This document shows, one piece after another, positions 20,201-27,571 of a DNA stretch of 33,475 bases. A model generated the notes under the pieces. The model saw nothing but the letters and a program-made list of their open reading frames with translations, was not told the DNA's origin and ran no database searches. Position 1 is the stretch's first letter. Each line of letters opens with the position of its first letter. The stretch comes from Variovorax sp. E3 (lineage in GTDB: Bacteria; Pseudomonadota; Gammaproteobacteria; Burkholderiales; Burkholderiaceae_C), in the NCBI RefSeq assembly GCF_016082275.1, contig NZ_MOWM01000076.1, positions 1 through 33,475 of the forward strand. Reading direction: 5' to 3'. The position numbers and the translations under genes were made by a program.

Positions 20201-21307
20201 CGAACTCTTCATGCCGTGGAACGGCAGCGTGAAGCCCCAGGCCTGCGTGCGCCCTTCACTCGTGAGCGACTGGAAGTACTCGTTGAAACCGCGCAGCAGG
20301 TCCATCTTGGTGATGACCACGTACACGGGGAAACGGATACCGAGCTCCTGCCGAAGATCGGCCAGCCGGTCGCGCACCATGCCCGCGTGCTCGGAGCGCT
20401 CCGCGTCGGTCATGGTCAGGATTTCGGCCGCGTTGAGCGTCACGATCACGCCGTTGAGCGGGGCGCGCGTCCGATGCTTGCGCAGCAACCCCAGAAACCC
20501 TTGCCACTCGACCGGGTCGGTGACGGGGTCGCTCTCTTGCGTGGTGTAGCGACCCGCCGTGTCGATCAGCACGGCTTCGTTGGTGAACCACCAGTCGCAG
20601 TGAAGCGTGCCTCCCGTGGACTTGAACACCGTGCGCTTCGATGCGTTGCCCATCTGCCGCGCGAGCGGAAACTGCAACCCGGCGTTGAGAAGCGCGGTGG
20701 TCTTTCCCGCCCCGGGGCTGCCCAGGATCATGTACCAGGGCAGTTCATACAGGTAGCGCTTGCCTTCGAACAGCCGGCGCAGGCCGCCACGGTCGCGCAG
20801 GCCCTTGAGCTGTGCCAACGCCCGCTGGACCGCGGCCGTGACTGTCTTCAGTTCTTCCTTCGCGGTGTCGTCCTTGCCCTTGTCCTGGCCGAAGCTCAGG
20901 AACCTGGCAAGCAGATCGTCGTTGTTGCGCAAGGCCTGCCACAAGCGATAGAGCCAGTAGAGCGCGCACAGCAGAAGCACCACGCCGATGACCGTTGCGC
21001 GCACCCACAGCGGCGCGAGCGGCCGGGCCACGCCTATGGCGAGCAGGGGCCCCGCGTGCCAGACCAGCAGGCAAAGCGCCGCCACGCCGATCAGGCTGTA
21101 GGGCCCCGACACCAGCCAGAAGATGCCGAGCACCAGCAGCAAGACGATGAAAGTCACGCGCACGCCGACCGACGCCAGCGGGCGCAGCCCGTCCACGGCG
21201 AGCAGCGGGCCGACGAACCAGATCGCCAGCGCCAGCAGCACCATCGCGAGAAAGGCGAGCATCTGCCGCGAGAAGAGGAATGCCAGGAACTGTTTGAGGT
21301 ATTGCAT
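17228..21307 (-). CDS. tssM: type VI secretion system membrane subunit TssM
   Basis: 1359 residues, IcmF/VasK family, the large inner-membrane subunit that spans the periplasm to TssJ. Hydrophobic segments lie in the first ~125 residues (around 12-30, 50-68, 72-95, 103-122) and one near 540-560 (LTGHALAVVIFLWLAGALALSFG). An intact Walker A GSPGAGKT is at 196-203, with the following NTPase features GGTLHCDWWFTNEAVLIDTAGRY and ITKMDLLRGFNEYF. The long periplasmic part ends in a beta-rich C-terminus (SVEYSFDGRKALIDI). ATG at 21307 is 20 bases after the tssL stop. Confidence 0.96.
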   Translation of the reverse strand: MQYLKQFLAFLFSRQMLAFLAMVLLALAIWFVGPLLAVDGLRPLASVGVRVTFIVLLLVLGIFWLVSGPYSLIGVAALCLLVWHAGPLLAIGVARPLAPLWVRATVIGVVLLLCALYWLYRLWQALRNNDDLLARFLSFGQDKGKDDTAKEELKTVTAAVQRALAQLKGLRDRGGLRRLFEGKRYLYELPWYMILGSPGAGKTTALLNAGLQFPLARQMGNASKRTVFKSTGGTLHCDWWFTNEAVLIDTAGRYTTQESDPVTDPVEWQGFLGLLRKHRTRAPLNGVIVTLNAAEILTMTDAERSEHAGMVRDRLADLRQELGIRFPVYVVITKMDLLRGFNEYFQSLTSEGRTQAWGFTLPFHGMKSSRAAAQGREALRTQVGTELALLKDRLAAGLRSRLNEEFDVDRRKRLFALPQELAGLAVPLVPMLDEIFLASRFDKTQLHDTLRGVYFTSGAQADVDLAADPGTLLQRLWRSLGLSTGGLANASPSEAAPVKTPPTRAQQGFFLQDLLTKVIIPEAHLVRPNLRWEFRFRLLRLTGHALAVVIFLWLAGALALSFGNNRQYLSVVGQRAEVLTGQVRALFASFKPAGVPDVLNGARELPGYPGLDIDNPPGSFLYGLYSVPPVLAATSDAYAQLQDHTLLPTILNRMEAVLAQSMKDGDAKTAYETLRVYKLLHDKDRYMKGGARDVRNWVLKDWENADSAAAFGGRASMVGHVTALFSGERPVQSASLPNEALVRSVQEFLNSNTSTQRVYERAKAAMQFEAPQEFTLVRAVGPQAGTVFSRAGGLPLEKGVPGLFTYDGYHDVFNKRLPEFVGRALDDDAWVMGRGNGTVAFAGDVSSKAGQLVDEAARKLQNDPLLEDIRRQYLNEYAQNWESFLDSIRTVSGSDTTGTSLGFDLSVLRQFAAPDSPLARLARAAARETTLSRPLVVRAQEEKGFLDKASDELNKQTSALGRNLGIRPEERLEKQVVDNRFAALREVVTGQPDIGTGSMGATGAKPGLETISGLVNEFYTLLVVADTALVAGSLPPGGTEIGARLKLEAGKLPAPFREVLTALATSGGDKVVQGSTGILRNQAQLQLDRIMGLMAMQVSEPCKRGVEGRYPLAATAQDASIEDFTLVFAVGGAADEFFSKYLAPYVDTSVRPWRYKDPNTANAMVGADAAPTATATTGSAPALMPATTGPTLLGELLKLLAQSGPSLDAFYRAQQIRDLFFRDAGGKKLAWKMDLRVLELEPSITDLIIDIDGQGQRYVHGPVQAFAVNWPGPRGGAMAELTANPRISGPTSTLLTSGPWALFRLLEKGRIVNTATPGRLSVEYSFDGRKALIDINSGSQPNPLGSDVLKGFRCPGRAS

Positions 21308-21327
21308 GAAAGCTTTCCGACCTGCCT

Positions 21328-22602
21328 CTAGCGGCCTGGCACGGGCTGGGACACCTTGGGCACCGACACGGAATTGGTGGCGTCGCCCTGCGTGACGACG
21401 ATGTCGACCCGACGATTCCTGGCGCGCCCGGCAGCCGTTGCGCTGTCGGCAATCGGCGCGGTGTCGCCGCGTCCTTCCGTGCGAATGCGCGTTGCCACCA
21501 CGCCCTTGGACAGCAGCACGGCAGCCACGGCGGCCGCGCGCTTTTCGCTCAGCACCTGGTTGTTGGGAAACTCACGGGTCTTGATGGGCTGGTTGTCCGA
21601 GTGCCCCGTGATCTGCACGGAGCCGGTGACCTGGTTGATCTCGTCGGCCACCTTGCCCAGCACCGGCAGGATCCGCGCATTCAAGCGGGCCTGCCCCGGC
21701 ACGAACATGTCGTCGCCCTTGAAGGTGACGGCGCTGCGGCGATCGTCTTCTTCCACGCTGACGGTCCCGCGCGCGATCTCCGGCGCCAGCAGTTCTTTCA
21801 GGCGCAAAGGCTTGATGGGAGGCGCTGGCGGCGTGGGCGGTGGGTGCATCCGGCCGATGGCCGCGATGCGCTGCTCCACATCCGCGCTCATTCGCAGCAA
21901 CTGATATTTGTACCAGGCAAAGAGACCGAACAGCACCAGCGTCAACAACGACACCGTGACCCACACCGGCACGCTGCGCAAGAGACGGAACTTGCCGGCC
22001 CCGACGCCTCGCCAGTGCGGCGACAGGTCCTGCGGCACATCGCCACGCGCCGTGCCCAGCAGGACGAACAGCCGATGGCGAACTGTTTCGAGTTGGCGAC
22101 GCCCGTTGGCCGCAGTGCTGAAGCGCCCTTCGAAGCCCAGTCCGAGGATCTGGTACATCAGCTCGAGCAGATCGATGTGCTCCTGCGGGCTGGCGGCCAG
22201 CCGTCCCACCAGCAGAAAGAATTTGTCGCCGCCCTTCGTGTCGCCGTGGAATTTCGCCGCCAGTTGTTGCCCGGCCCAGATGCCGGCCTCCCCGCCCTTG
22301 CCGCCTCCCCACTCGGTGCTGTTGGCCGCCTCGTCGAGCGCGGTGCAGAGCGAGTAGCTGGCCGCAACCACGTGTTCGTGGCGAACCTGTGCGTTGCTGC
22401 AGATCGCCTGGAAACTCGCGACTTCGCGTTCGAGCAGGCGGTGGAACAACGGTACGCCCTGGGTGCCAAGCGTCGCAGGCATGTCGGCCAGCGCACGCAG
22501 CAAGGGCTGGGCCGCTTCGAGCAAAGGGTTCTGCGCGGCGACGATGGCGGCAAGCCGCTCCTGCGCCGGGGGCTCGGGCACCAGCCCCGGCTCAGGCGAC
22601 AC
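21328..22602 (-). CDS. tssL: type VI secretion system membrane subunit TssL with C-terminal OmpA-like domain
   Basis: 424 residues from GTG 22602. The DotU-type cytoplasmic domain (NPLLEAAQPLLRALADMP, SLCTALDEAANST, FFLLVGRLAASPQEHIDLLELMYQILGLGFEGRF) precedes one transmembrane helix near 210-228 (VWVTVSLLTLVLFGLFAWY). A periplasmic OmpA/peptidoglycan-binding domain follows (SVQITGHSDNQPIK, LSEKRAAAVAAVLLSKGV, GRARNRRVDIVV). The frame stays open upstream without ATG, with a coding-like acidic stretch (KELDDAPGDGG, DDQPGDAQVDE). An ATG at 22697 lies one base out of frame, and adding one A to the A5 run (T5 at 22684-22688) would join them into a 456-residue protein. The true start may therefore be 22697; no clear Shine-Dalgarno is seen before either. 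Confidence 0.9.
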   Translation of the reverse strand: MSPEPGLVPEPPAQERLAAIVAAQNPLLEAAQPLLRALADMPATLGTQGVPLFHRLLEREVASFQAICSNAQVRHEHVVAASYSLCTALDEAANSTEWGGGKGGEAGIWAGQQLAAKFHGDTKGGDKFFLLVGRLAASPQEHIDLLELMYQILGLGFEGRFSTAANGRRQLETVRHRLFVLLGTARGDVPQDLSPHWRGVGAGKFRLLRSVPVWVTVSLLTLVLFGLFAWYKYQLLRMSADVEQRIAAIGRMHPPPTPPAPPIKPLRLKELLAPEIARGTVSVEEDDRRSAVTFKGDDMFVPGQARLNARILPVLGKVADEINQVTGSVQITGHSDNQPIKTREFPNNQVLSEKRAAAVAAVLLSKGVVATRIRTEGRGDTAPIADSATAAGRARNRRVDIVVTQGDATNSVSVPKVSQPVPGR

Positions 22603-22787
22603 ACTTTCGTCGACCTGCGCGTCACCCGGTTGATCGTCATGAGGCTCTTGCGTGCCACCGTCTCCGGGGGCATCGTCGAGTTCTTTTTGTGGAGCATGGG
22701 CGCGTTAAGAAATGAATGAAGTCGGGCGGAGCGAAAAGACGGCAGGCCCCATCGCGCACCGTGCTCGGAGCTGTTGTTGACGTGGCA

Positions 22788-24143
22788 TCACTTTTCCCGC
22801 ACGCCCCAAAGCTCCATGCGCAAGCCGGGGAACTCGCCCGCGACGTGAAGCGCAAGACCGCCGTGCTTCACCATGTGCTCCCACAGCGGCCCGCGCGGAT
22901 CGATCTGGAAATAGACAAAGCCCGCGTTGAAGGGAATCTGGCGCGGCGGCACCGGCAAGGTCTGCAGCGGAATGCCGGGCAGGTGCGAGCGGATGAGTTC
23001 GGCAAGCCGATCGCTGGGGCCGACCTTGCAACTCGCCGGAAACTGGCTGGCCAGCAGATCGGGGGGGGTGTGGGCTGCCACCGCGAACACCAGGCTCGAA
23101 AAGCCCTGCAGCTCCGACGGTTCGACGCTGGCCACCCGCACACCGTTGGCGCGCTGGGCCAACGGAATGCTCTGCGCGCTGCGCACCAGCACGTCGTTGA
23201 GCAGTGCCTGCACGTCGCCCATGAGTTCCCTGAAAGAAAGATAGGGATCGATGTGCTGATAGGCCGGATGCGGACTGGGCCGGCGCGTGGTTGCCCGCAC
23301 GAAGGTGGCCAGCTCTCCGCCCAAGGTGCGAAGCGCCGTGTAGAGCACCTCCGGAGAGGTCTCGCGAACGCGCAGCCAGTGCTCCAGCAAAGGTTCGTAG
23401 CGATTGAGGATCTGCAGCAGCAGGAAGTCGGACACCTCGGCGGCCTCGCTCGATTTGCCGTCGTTGCCGCTGAGCCGTGCCGCCAGCGACTGCGCGCGCA
23501 GACGGCACAGGCCGTGCAGGTTGGTGATCCAGTCGGCCAGCAGCGGGCTCGCGCCGTAGCCGTTGACTGGCGGAATCAGATTCGGGTCGATCGCGATGCT
23601 GCCGTCGGAGCGCAGCACCGTGACTTTGGCGAGCGGCAGCCCGATCCACGCATCGGTGAGTTCCCGCTGCGGCAGCAGGCGCAAACGCAGCCGGGACAGC
23701 TGCACCGTTTTCGGCCCCTGCCCGATGGAGTTCGCGTCGCGCAGTTCGGTGTCGAACACCGAAAAGCGCGCCAGCGATGCCGAGGATGCGGCGGCATCGT
23801 CGAAGCTGGTCTCCTCGCCGTTGGGCGTGCGAATGGGCACCGCAAGATGAATGACCTGCTCGAGGTGCTCCGGCAGGATGGTGAGCGGCGCGGGTGGCAC
23901 GGTCTGCCCCGGCGCATCGAACGGCGTGCCGTCGGCGAAGATGCCCGCGGCGCTGGCAAGCACGAGCTTGCCCAGCGAAAGCGATTCCGCGTCGATGCTG
24001 TAGTGGTTGAAGCCCCAGTAAAAGGGGCTGAGCGAGGCGGTGCGCTTGTGCGCGAGATGCTCGAGGTAGCGCTCCTGCTGTTGGAACAGCTGTGGACGAA
24101 GAAACAGTCCTTCGCTCCAGGCGACTTTGTTGTACCAGCTCAT
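22788..24143 (-). CDS. tssK: type VI secretion system baseplate subunit TssK
   Basis: 451 residues, ImpJ/VasE family. TssK trimers connect the baseplate to the TssJLM membrane complex. The N-terminal signature is MSWYNKVAWSEGLFLRPQLF, continuing with QQERYLEHLAHKR and FYWGFNHYSIDAESL. The C-terminal membrane-complex-binding domain includes PFNAGFVYFQIDPRGPLWEHM and ends FPGLRMELWGVREK. I chose ATG at 24143 rather than the open frame to 24263 because the family starts with this motif. It is 32 bases after tssJ. Confidence 0.95.
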   Translation of the reverse strand: MSWYNKVAWSEGLFLRPQLFQQQERYLEHLAHKRTASLSPFYWGFNHYSIDAESLSLGKLVLASAAGIFADGTPFDAPGQTVPPAPLTILPEHLEQVIHLAVPIRTPNGEETSFDDAAASSASLARFSVFDTELRDANSIGQGPKTVQLSRLRLRLLPQRELTDAWIGLPLAKVTVLRSDGSIAIDPNLIPPVNGYGASPLLADWITNLHGLCRLRAQSLAARLSGNDGKSSEAAEVSDFLLLQILNRYEPLLEHWLRVRETSPEVLYTALRTLGGELATFVRATTRRPSPHPAYQHIDPYLSFRELMGDVQALLNDVLVRSAQSIPLAQRANGVRVASVEPSELQGFSSLVFAVAAHTPPDLLASQFPASCKVGPSDRLAELIRSHLPGIPLQTLPVPPRQIPFNAGFVYFQIDPRGPLWEHMVKHGGLALHVAGEFPGLRMELWGVREK

Positions 24144-24175
24144 GGATTCGGTGTATGTGCTTGCGAGCCGTGGAC

Positions 24176-24697
24176 TTATTTGAGGGGAGTGAGCTGGATG
24201 CCCTTGGCCTGCAGGCCGATCTGCAACGTGACCTTGTTGGCCGGCAGCACGGACCTGTACCAACTGGCTTCAGGCGCGGGGTCGATCTTCTGGACGGCGC
24301 GCCAGTCGGCTTGCGCCAGTTCCCGGTAGCCCGCGATGACGCCGATGGCGGCAATGTCGGGATGCGACTTGCGCCGGATGGTCTTGACCTCGCCGGGCCG
24401 GAGGATGAATTCGTCACGAACGAGCAGGTCGGCACCGATCACGGCCTTGTCGTTGCTGTTCAGGGAAAAGTAGTCGGCCGACTCGAAGGTGCCTTCGGAC
24501 TTCAGCTCGTAGAGGCGCACGAGGATCGGGGCCGCCCTGCCCTTGTCGTCCGGGTTGACGCCCGCGTCCGCGGTGATGGTGATGTCGAGCTTGGTCTGCT
24601 CTCTCGGGTACGAGAACTGGGCGTGCGAAGGCTGCGCCGTGGCCAGCACGAGTGCGAGCGCCGTCATCCATCGTGGACCAGACACATTGAAGACCAT
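24176..24697 (-). CDS. tssJ: type VI secretion system protein TssJ lacking a lipobox cysteine
   Basis: 173 residues from ATG 24697. The TssJ fold is clear: LDITITADAGVNPDDKGRAAPILVRLYEL, ADYFSLNSNDKAVIGADLLVRDEFILRPGE, IAAIGVIAGYRELAQADWR. TssJ is normally an outer-membrane lipoprotein that anchors TssM. Here the signal region (WMTALALVLATAQPSHA) is followed by QFSYPRE with no Cys near the cleavage site, so lipidation is not predicted. Alternative starts are 24667 (MTALALV) and 24745; Shine-Dalgarno signals are weak for all. It follows hcp by 121 bases that hold a small hairpin. Confidence 0.88.
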   Translation of the reverse strand: MVFNVSGPRWMTALALVLATAQPSHAQFSYPREQTKLDITITADAGVNPDDKGRAAPILVRLYELKSEGTFESADYFSLNSNDKAVIGADLLVRDEFILRPGEVKTIRRKSHPDIAAIGVIAGYRELAQADWRAVQKIDPAPEASWYRSVLPANKVTLQIGLQAKGIQLTPLK

Positions 24698-24786
24698 GTT
24701 GAAGAAGAAGAGCTGCAGTCGATCGAAAAGGTCGCGCCGGACCATGCGGCGTGACGTGGCACGCCACACGGCCCGAAGCCGAGAAA

Positions 24787-24804
24787 CCCTGGAAGTAGCC
24801 AGGG
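24787..24804 (-). promoter_or_regulatory. hairpin between hcp and tssJ (possible attenuator or mRNA 3'-end stabiliser)
   Basis: CCCTGG at 24787-24792 pairs with CCAGGG at 24799-24804 across a 6-base loop, 15 bases past the hcp stop. On the - strand only three T follow, so it is weak as a terminator. It could lower downstream expression relative to hcp, whose product is needed in large amounts. This role is inferred. Confidence 0.35.
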
Positions 24805-24818
24805 ACCGAGCAAGCTGC

Positions 24819-25304
24819 TCAGGACTCCTTGTTGCCCTTGATGTCGTAGCCGGCCGTGACCGCGCCGCCGCTGCCGCCTTGTGCGTTCTGCACCGAGTAC
24901 TCTTGCTTGATCTTGGAGAACGACAGGCGCACGCGCTCCTTGACACGCATTTCGTCGGAGTTCGAACCGAAAGGCTGGATCGCGGTGATGATCACGTCGG
25001 AGAACGTGAACTTGAGGTACTCGAGCGGGTTGCCGCCGGCCTTGCGGACCGTGAGCTTCGCTTCCTGCACGTGCTTGCCGGTCAGGCAGTACTTCATGAG
25101 GTTGGGACTCGATCGATCGACGAAGTGGTCGAACTCGAGGTCTTCCACCGTGGCCTTGCCGGCGCCACCGCCCGAGCCGGCATGCATGGTCGATTCCTGG
25201 AAGGCTTTCCAGTTGAACGCCAGCACCTCGATTTCGTTCTTGTGATCGGAGTCCTGCGACTCCCCTTCGATGCCGTTGATCTTGAGAAAAATGTCTTGAG
25301 CCAT
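24819..25304 (-). CDS. hcp: type VI secretion system tube protein Hcp (TssD)
   Basis: 161 residues, standard for Hcp, which forms stacked hexameric rings of the secreted tube. Features: MAQDIFLKINGIEGESQD start, HFVDRSSPNLMKYCLTGKHVQEAKLTVRKAGG in the middle, and YLKFTFSDVIITAIQP with KIKQEYSV near the end. The ATG follows a GGGGG Shine-Dalgarno-like stretch. It has its own 124-base leader behind tssC, the longest gap inside the operon, with two small hairpins. There is no C-terminal toxin extension. Confidence 0.95.
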   Translation of the reverse strand: MAQDIFLKINGIEGESQDSDHKNEIEVLAFNWKAFQESTMHAGSGGGAGKATVEDLEFDHFVDRSSPNLMKYCLTGKHVQEAKLTVRKAGGNPLEYLKFTFSDVIITAIQPFGSNSDEMRVKERVRLSFSKIKQEYSVQNAQGGSGGAVTAGYDIKGNKES

Positions 25305-25428
25305 AAAACCCCCTGAGTTTGGTTTTGTCGATGTGTGACGGTTTCTTTGGGCGCTCTTGTCGGCGCCTCCAACGATTCTTCGGGTGGCATCTGTGCGCCA
25401 CTTCCTTGAACTGTTCAGCTGGCGCGGT
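25305..25428 (-). promoter_or_regulatory. leader between tssC and hcp with two short hairpins
   Basis: 124 non-coding bases. Two short inverted repeats are visible: GTGGC 25384-25388 with GCCAC 25397-25401, and GGCGC 25350-25354 with GCGCC 25363-25367. They could be part of a separately regulated hcp leader or simply processing structures. No convincing -35/-10 or -24/-12 pair was found. Confidence 0.3.
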
Positions 25429-26931
25429 TCAGGCTGCTTCCTTGAGCGAAGGCAGCTTCGCGACGAGGCGCAGCGACACGGTCAGGCCCTCGAGCTGGAA
25501 GTGCGGACGCAGGAAGAACTTGGCGCTGTAGTAGCCGGGGTTGCCCTCGACGTCTTCCACCACCACTTCGGCCGCGGCCAGCGGCCTGCGGGCCTTGGTT
25601 TCCTGCGAGGAGTTGGCGGGGTCCGCATCGACGTAATGCATGATCCATTCGTTGAGCCAGCGTTGCATGTCCTCGCGCTCCTTGAACGAGCCGATCTTGT
25701 CGCGCACGATGCACTTGAGGTAGTGCGCGAACCGGGTGCTCGCGAACAGGTAGGGCAGCCGCGCCGACAGATTGGCGTTGGCCGTCGCGTCGGGGTCCAT
25801 GTACTCCTGCGGCTTCTGCACCGACTGTGCGCCGATGAAGGCGGCGTGGTCGGTGTTCTTGCGGTGCACCAGCGGAATGAGCCCGGCCTTGGCCAGCTCG
25901 GCCTCGCGGCGGTCGGAGATGGCGATCTCGGTCGGGCACTTCATGTCGAAGCCGCCGTCGTCGGTCGGGAAGGTGTGGCACGGCAGGTTCTCGACCGTGC
26001 CGCCCGACTCCACGCCGCGGATCATGGTGCACCAGCCGTACAGCTTGAAGCTGCGGTTGATGTTCACAGCCATGGCGTAGGCCGCGTTGCTCCACACGTA
26101 GTTGCGGTGATCGGCACCTTCGGTTTCTTCTTCGAAATCGAACTCGTCGACCGGATTCGTCTTGGCGCCATAGGGCAGGCGCGAGAGGAAACGCGGCATG
26201 GCGAGACCCACGTAGCGCGAGTCCTCGGTGTTGCGCAGCGAGTTCCAGGGCGCGTGCTCGAGGTTCGAAGTGATCTTGGCCAGGTCACGCGGATTCGCGA
26301 GTTCTTGCCAGGACTCCATGCCGAGCAGCGAGGGAGCCGACCCTGCGATGAACGGTGCATGCGACGCCGCGGAAACCTTCGCGATGGCGCCCAGCAGCTC
26401 CACGTCGGGCGGCGTGTGGTCGAAGTAGTAGTCGGCCACCAGGCAGCCGTACGGCTCGCCGCCGAGCTGGCCGTATTCTTCTTCGTAGATGCGCTTGAAG
26501 ATGGGGCTCTGGTCCCAGGCGATGCCCTTGTGCCGACGCAGCGTGCGGCGCACTTCGTCCTTGGACACGTCCATGAAGCGGATCTTGAGCTTCTCGTCCG
26601 TCTCGGTGTTGTAGACCAGGTGGTGCATGCCGCGCCAGGCCGACTCGACCTTCTGGAACTCGTCCTTGTGCAGCACGAGGTTGATCTGCTCGGACAGCTT
26701 GCGGTCGATCTCGGCAATGATGGCTTCGATGCTGCTGTAGGCATCGTCGGTCATGGTCGCGGCGTTGACGAGCGCCTGTTCGGCCAGCGTGCGCACGGCC
26801 GCCTCGACGGCATCACGCGCCTCGTCCGTCTTGGGCTTGAACTCCTTGTCGAGCAGCGAGGCGAAGTCGGAAGGGTTGGACGAGAGCGCCGTCTCGGGCG
26901 CGTAGCGCACTGGATCGCTGAGTGTGTTCAT
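25429..26931 (-). CDS. tssC: type VI secretion system contractile sheath large subunit TssC
   Basis: 500 residues, VipB/ImpC family. TssC with TssB builds the contractile sheath around the Hcp tube. Signatures: INLVLHKDEFQKVESAWRGMHHLVYNTETDEKLKIR, FKRIYEEEYGQLGGEPYGCLVADY, WRNYVWSNAAYAMAVN-like region and the C-terminal PGYYSAKFFLRPHFQLEGLTVSLRLVAKLP. The ATG at 26931 follows AAGGA. It sits 22 bases after tssB. Full length and intact. Confidence 0.96.
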   Translation of the reverse strand: MNTLSDPVRYAPETALSSNPSDFASLLDKEFKPKTDEARDAVEAAVRTLAEQALVNAATMTDDAYSSIEAIIAEIDRKLSEQINLVLHKDEFQKVESAWRGMHHLVYNTETDEKLKIRFMDVSKDEVRRTLRRHKGIAWDQSPIFKRIYEEEYGQLGGEPYGCLVADYYFDHTPPDVELLGAIAKVSAASHAPFIAGSAPSLLGMESWQELANPRDLAKITSNLEHAPWNSLRNTEDSRYVGLAMPRFLSRLPYGAKTNPVDEFDFEEETEGADHRNYVWSNAAYAMAVNINRSFKLYGWCTMIRGVESGGTVENLPCHTFPTDDGGFDMKCPTEIAISDRREAELAKAGLIPLVHRKNTDHAAFIGAQSVQKPQEYMDPDATANANLSARLPYLFASTRFAHYLKCIVRDKIGSFKEREDMQRWLNEWIMHYVDADPANSSQETKARRPLAAAEVVVEDVEGNPGYYSAKFFLRPHFQLEGLTVSLRLVAKLPSLKEAA

Positions 26932-26953
26932 GGGCAGGTTCCTTGCTGTGGTT

Positions 26954-27496
26954 TCACACGGCCGCGTCGGTGGCGGGGGCTTCGTTGACGGTGTCGGCGC
27001 GCGGCTTGGGCGCCTGCGCCAGCGACTTCATGAGGGCGGGGTCCTGCAGGAGCTTGTTGACCAGGCCTTCGGCACCGGCCTTGCCGTCCATGTAGGTCTG
27101 GAGGTTGGCGAGCTGCGTGCGTGCTTCGAGCAGGCGACTGAGCGGCTCGACCTTGCGGGCCACGGCGGCGGGAGAAAAGTCTTCGATGCTCTCGAAGGTG
27201 ATGTCGACCATGAGCTGCCCCTGCCCCGTCAGGGTGTTGGGCACGGCGAATGCCACACGCGGCTGGATGGCCTTCATGCGCTCGTCGAAGTTGTCGATGT
27301 CGATCTCGAGGAACTTGCGATCGGCAACCGGCGGCAATGCCTGTGTTGGCTTGCCGGAAAGGTCGGCCAGCACGCCCATGACGAAGGGCAGCTCGATCTT
27401 TTTTTCCGAACCATAGATTTCCACGTCGTACTCGATCTGCACGCGTGGTGCCCGATTGCGGGCGATGAACTTCTGACTGCTGTTGTTGATTGCCAT
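26954..27496 (-). CDS. tssB: type VI secretion system contractile sheath small subunit TssB
   Basis: 180 residues, VipA/ImpB family, partner of TssC. The N-terminus MAINNSSQKFIARNRAPRVQIEYDV and the motifs KKIELPFVMGVLADLSG, RKFLEIDIDNFDERM, DITFESIEDFSPAAVARKV are diagnostic. I chose ATG at 27496, which has an AGGGAG Shine-Dalgarno, over the open frame to 27544. The C-terminal tail is Ala/Pro-rich. It lies 75 bases after tssH. Confidence 0.95.
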   Translation of the reverse strand: MAINNSSQKFIARNRAPRVQIEYDVEIYGSEKKIELPFVMGVLADLSGKPTQALPPVADRKFLEIDIDNFDERMKAIQPRVAFAVPNTLTGQGQLMVDITFESIEDFSPAAVARKVEPLSRLLEARTQLANLQTYMDGKAGAEGLVNKLLQDPALMKSLAQAPKPRADTVNEAPATDAAV

Positions 27497-27571
27497 GAAA
27501 ACTCCCTGCTGAAAAACGACGGAACAAGAGACGGATGCCTGCACTGAAGGCGGCTCAGTGGTTTGAAAAAA

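Noticed and set aside
18755..21331. 858-codon open frame on + opposite tssM
   Set aside because: It is antisense to an intact conserved gene and its His/Arg/Gln-rich translation is a typical high-GC shadow.
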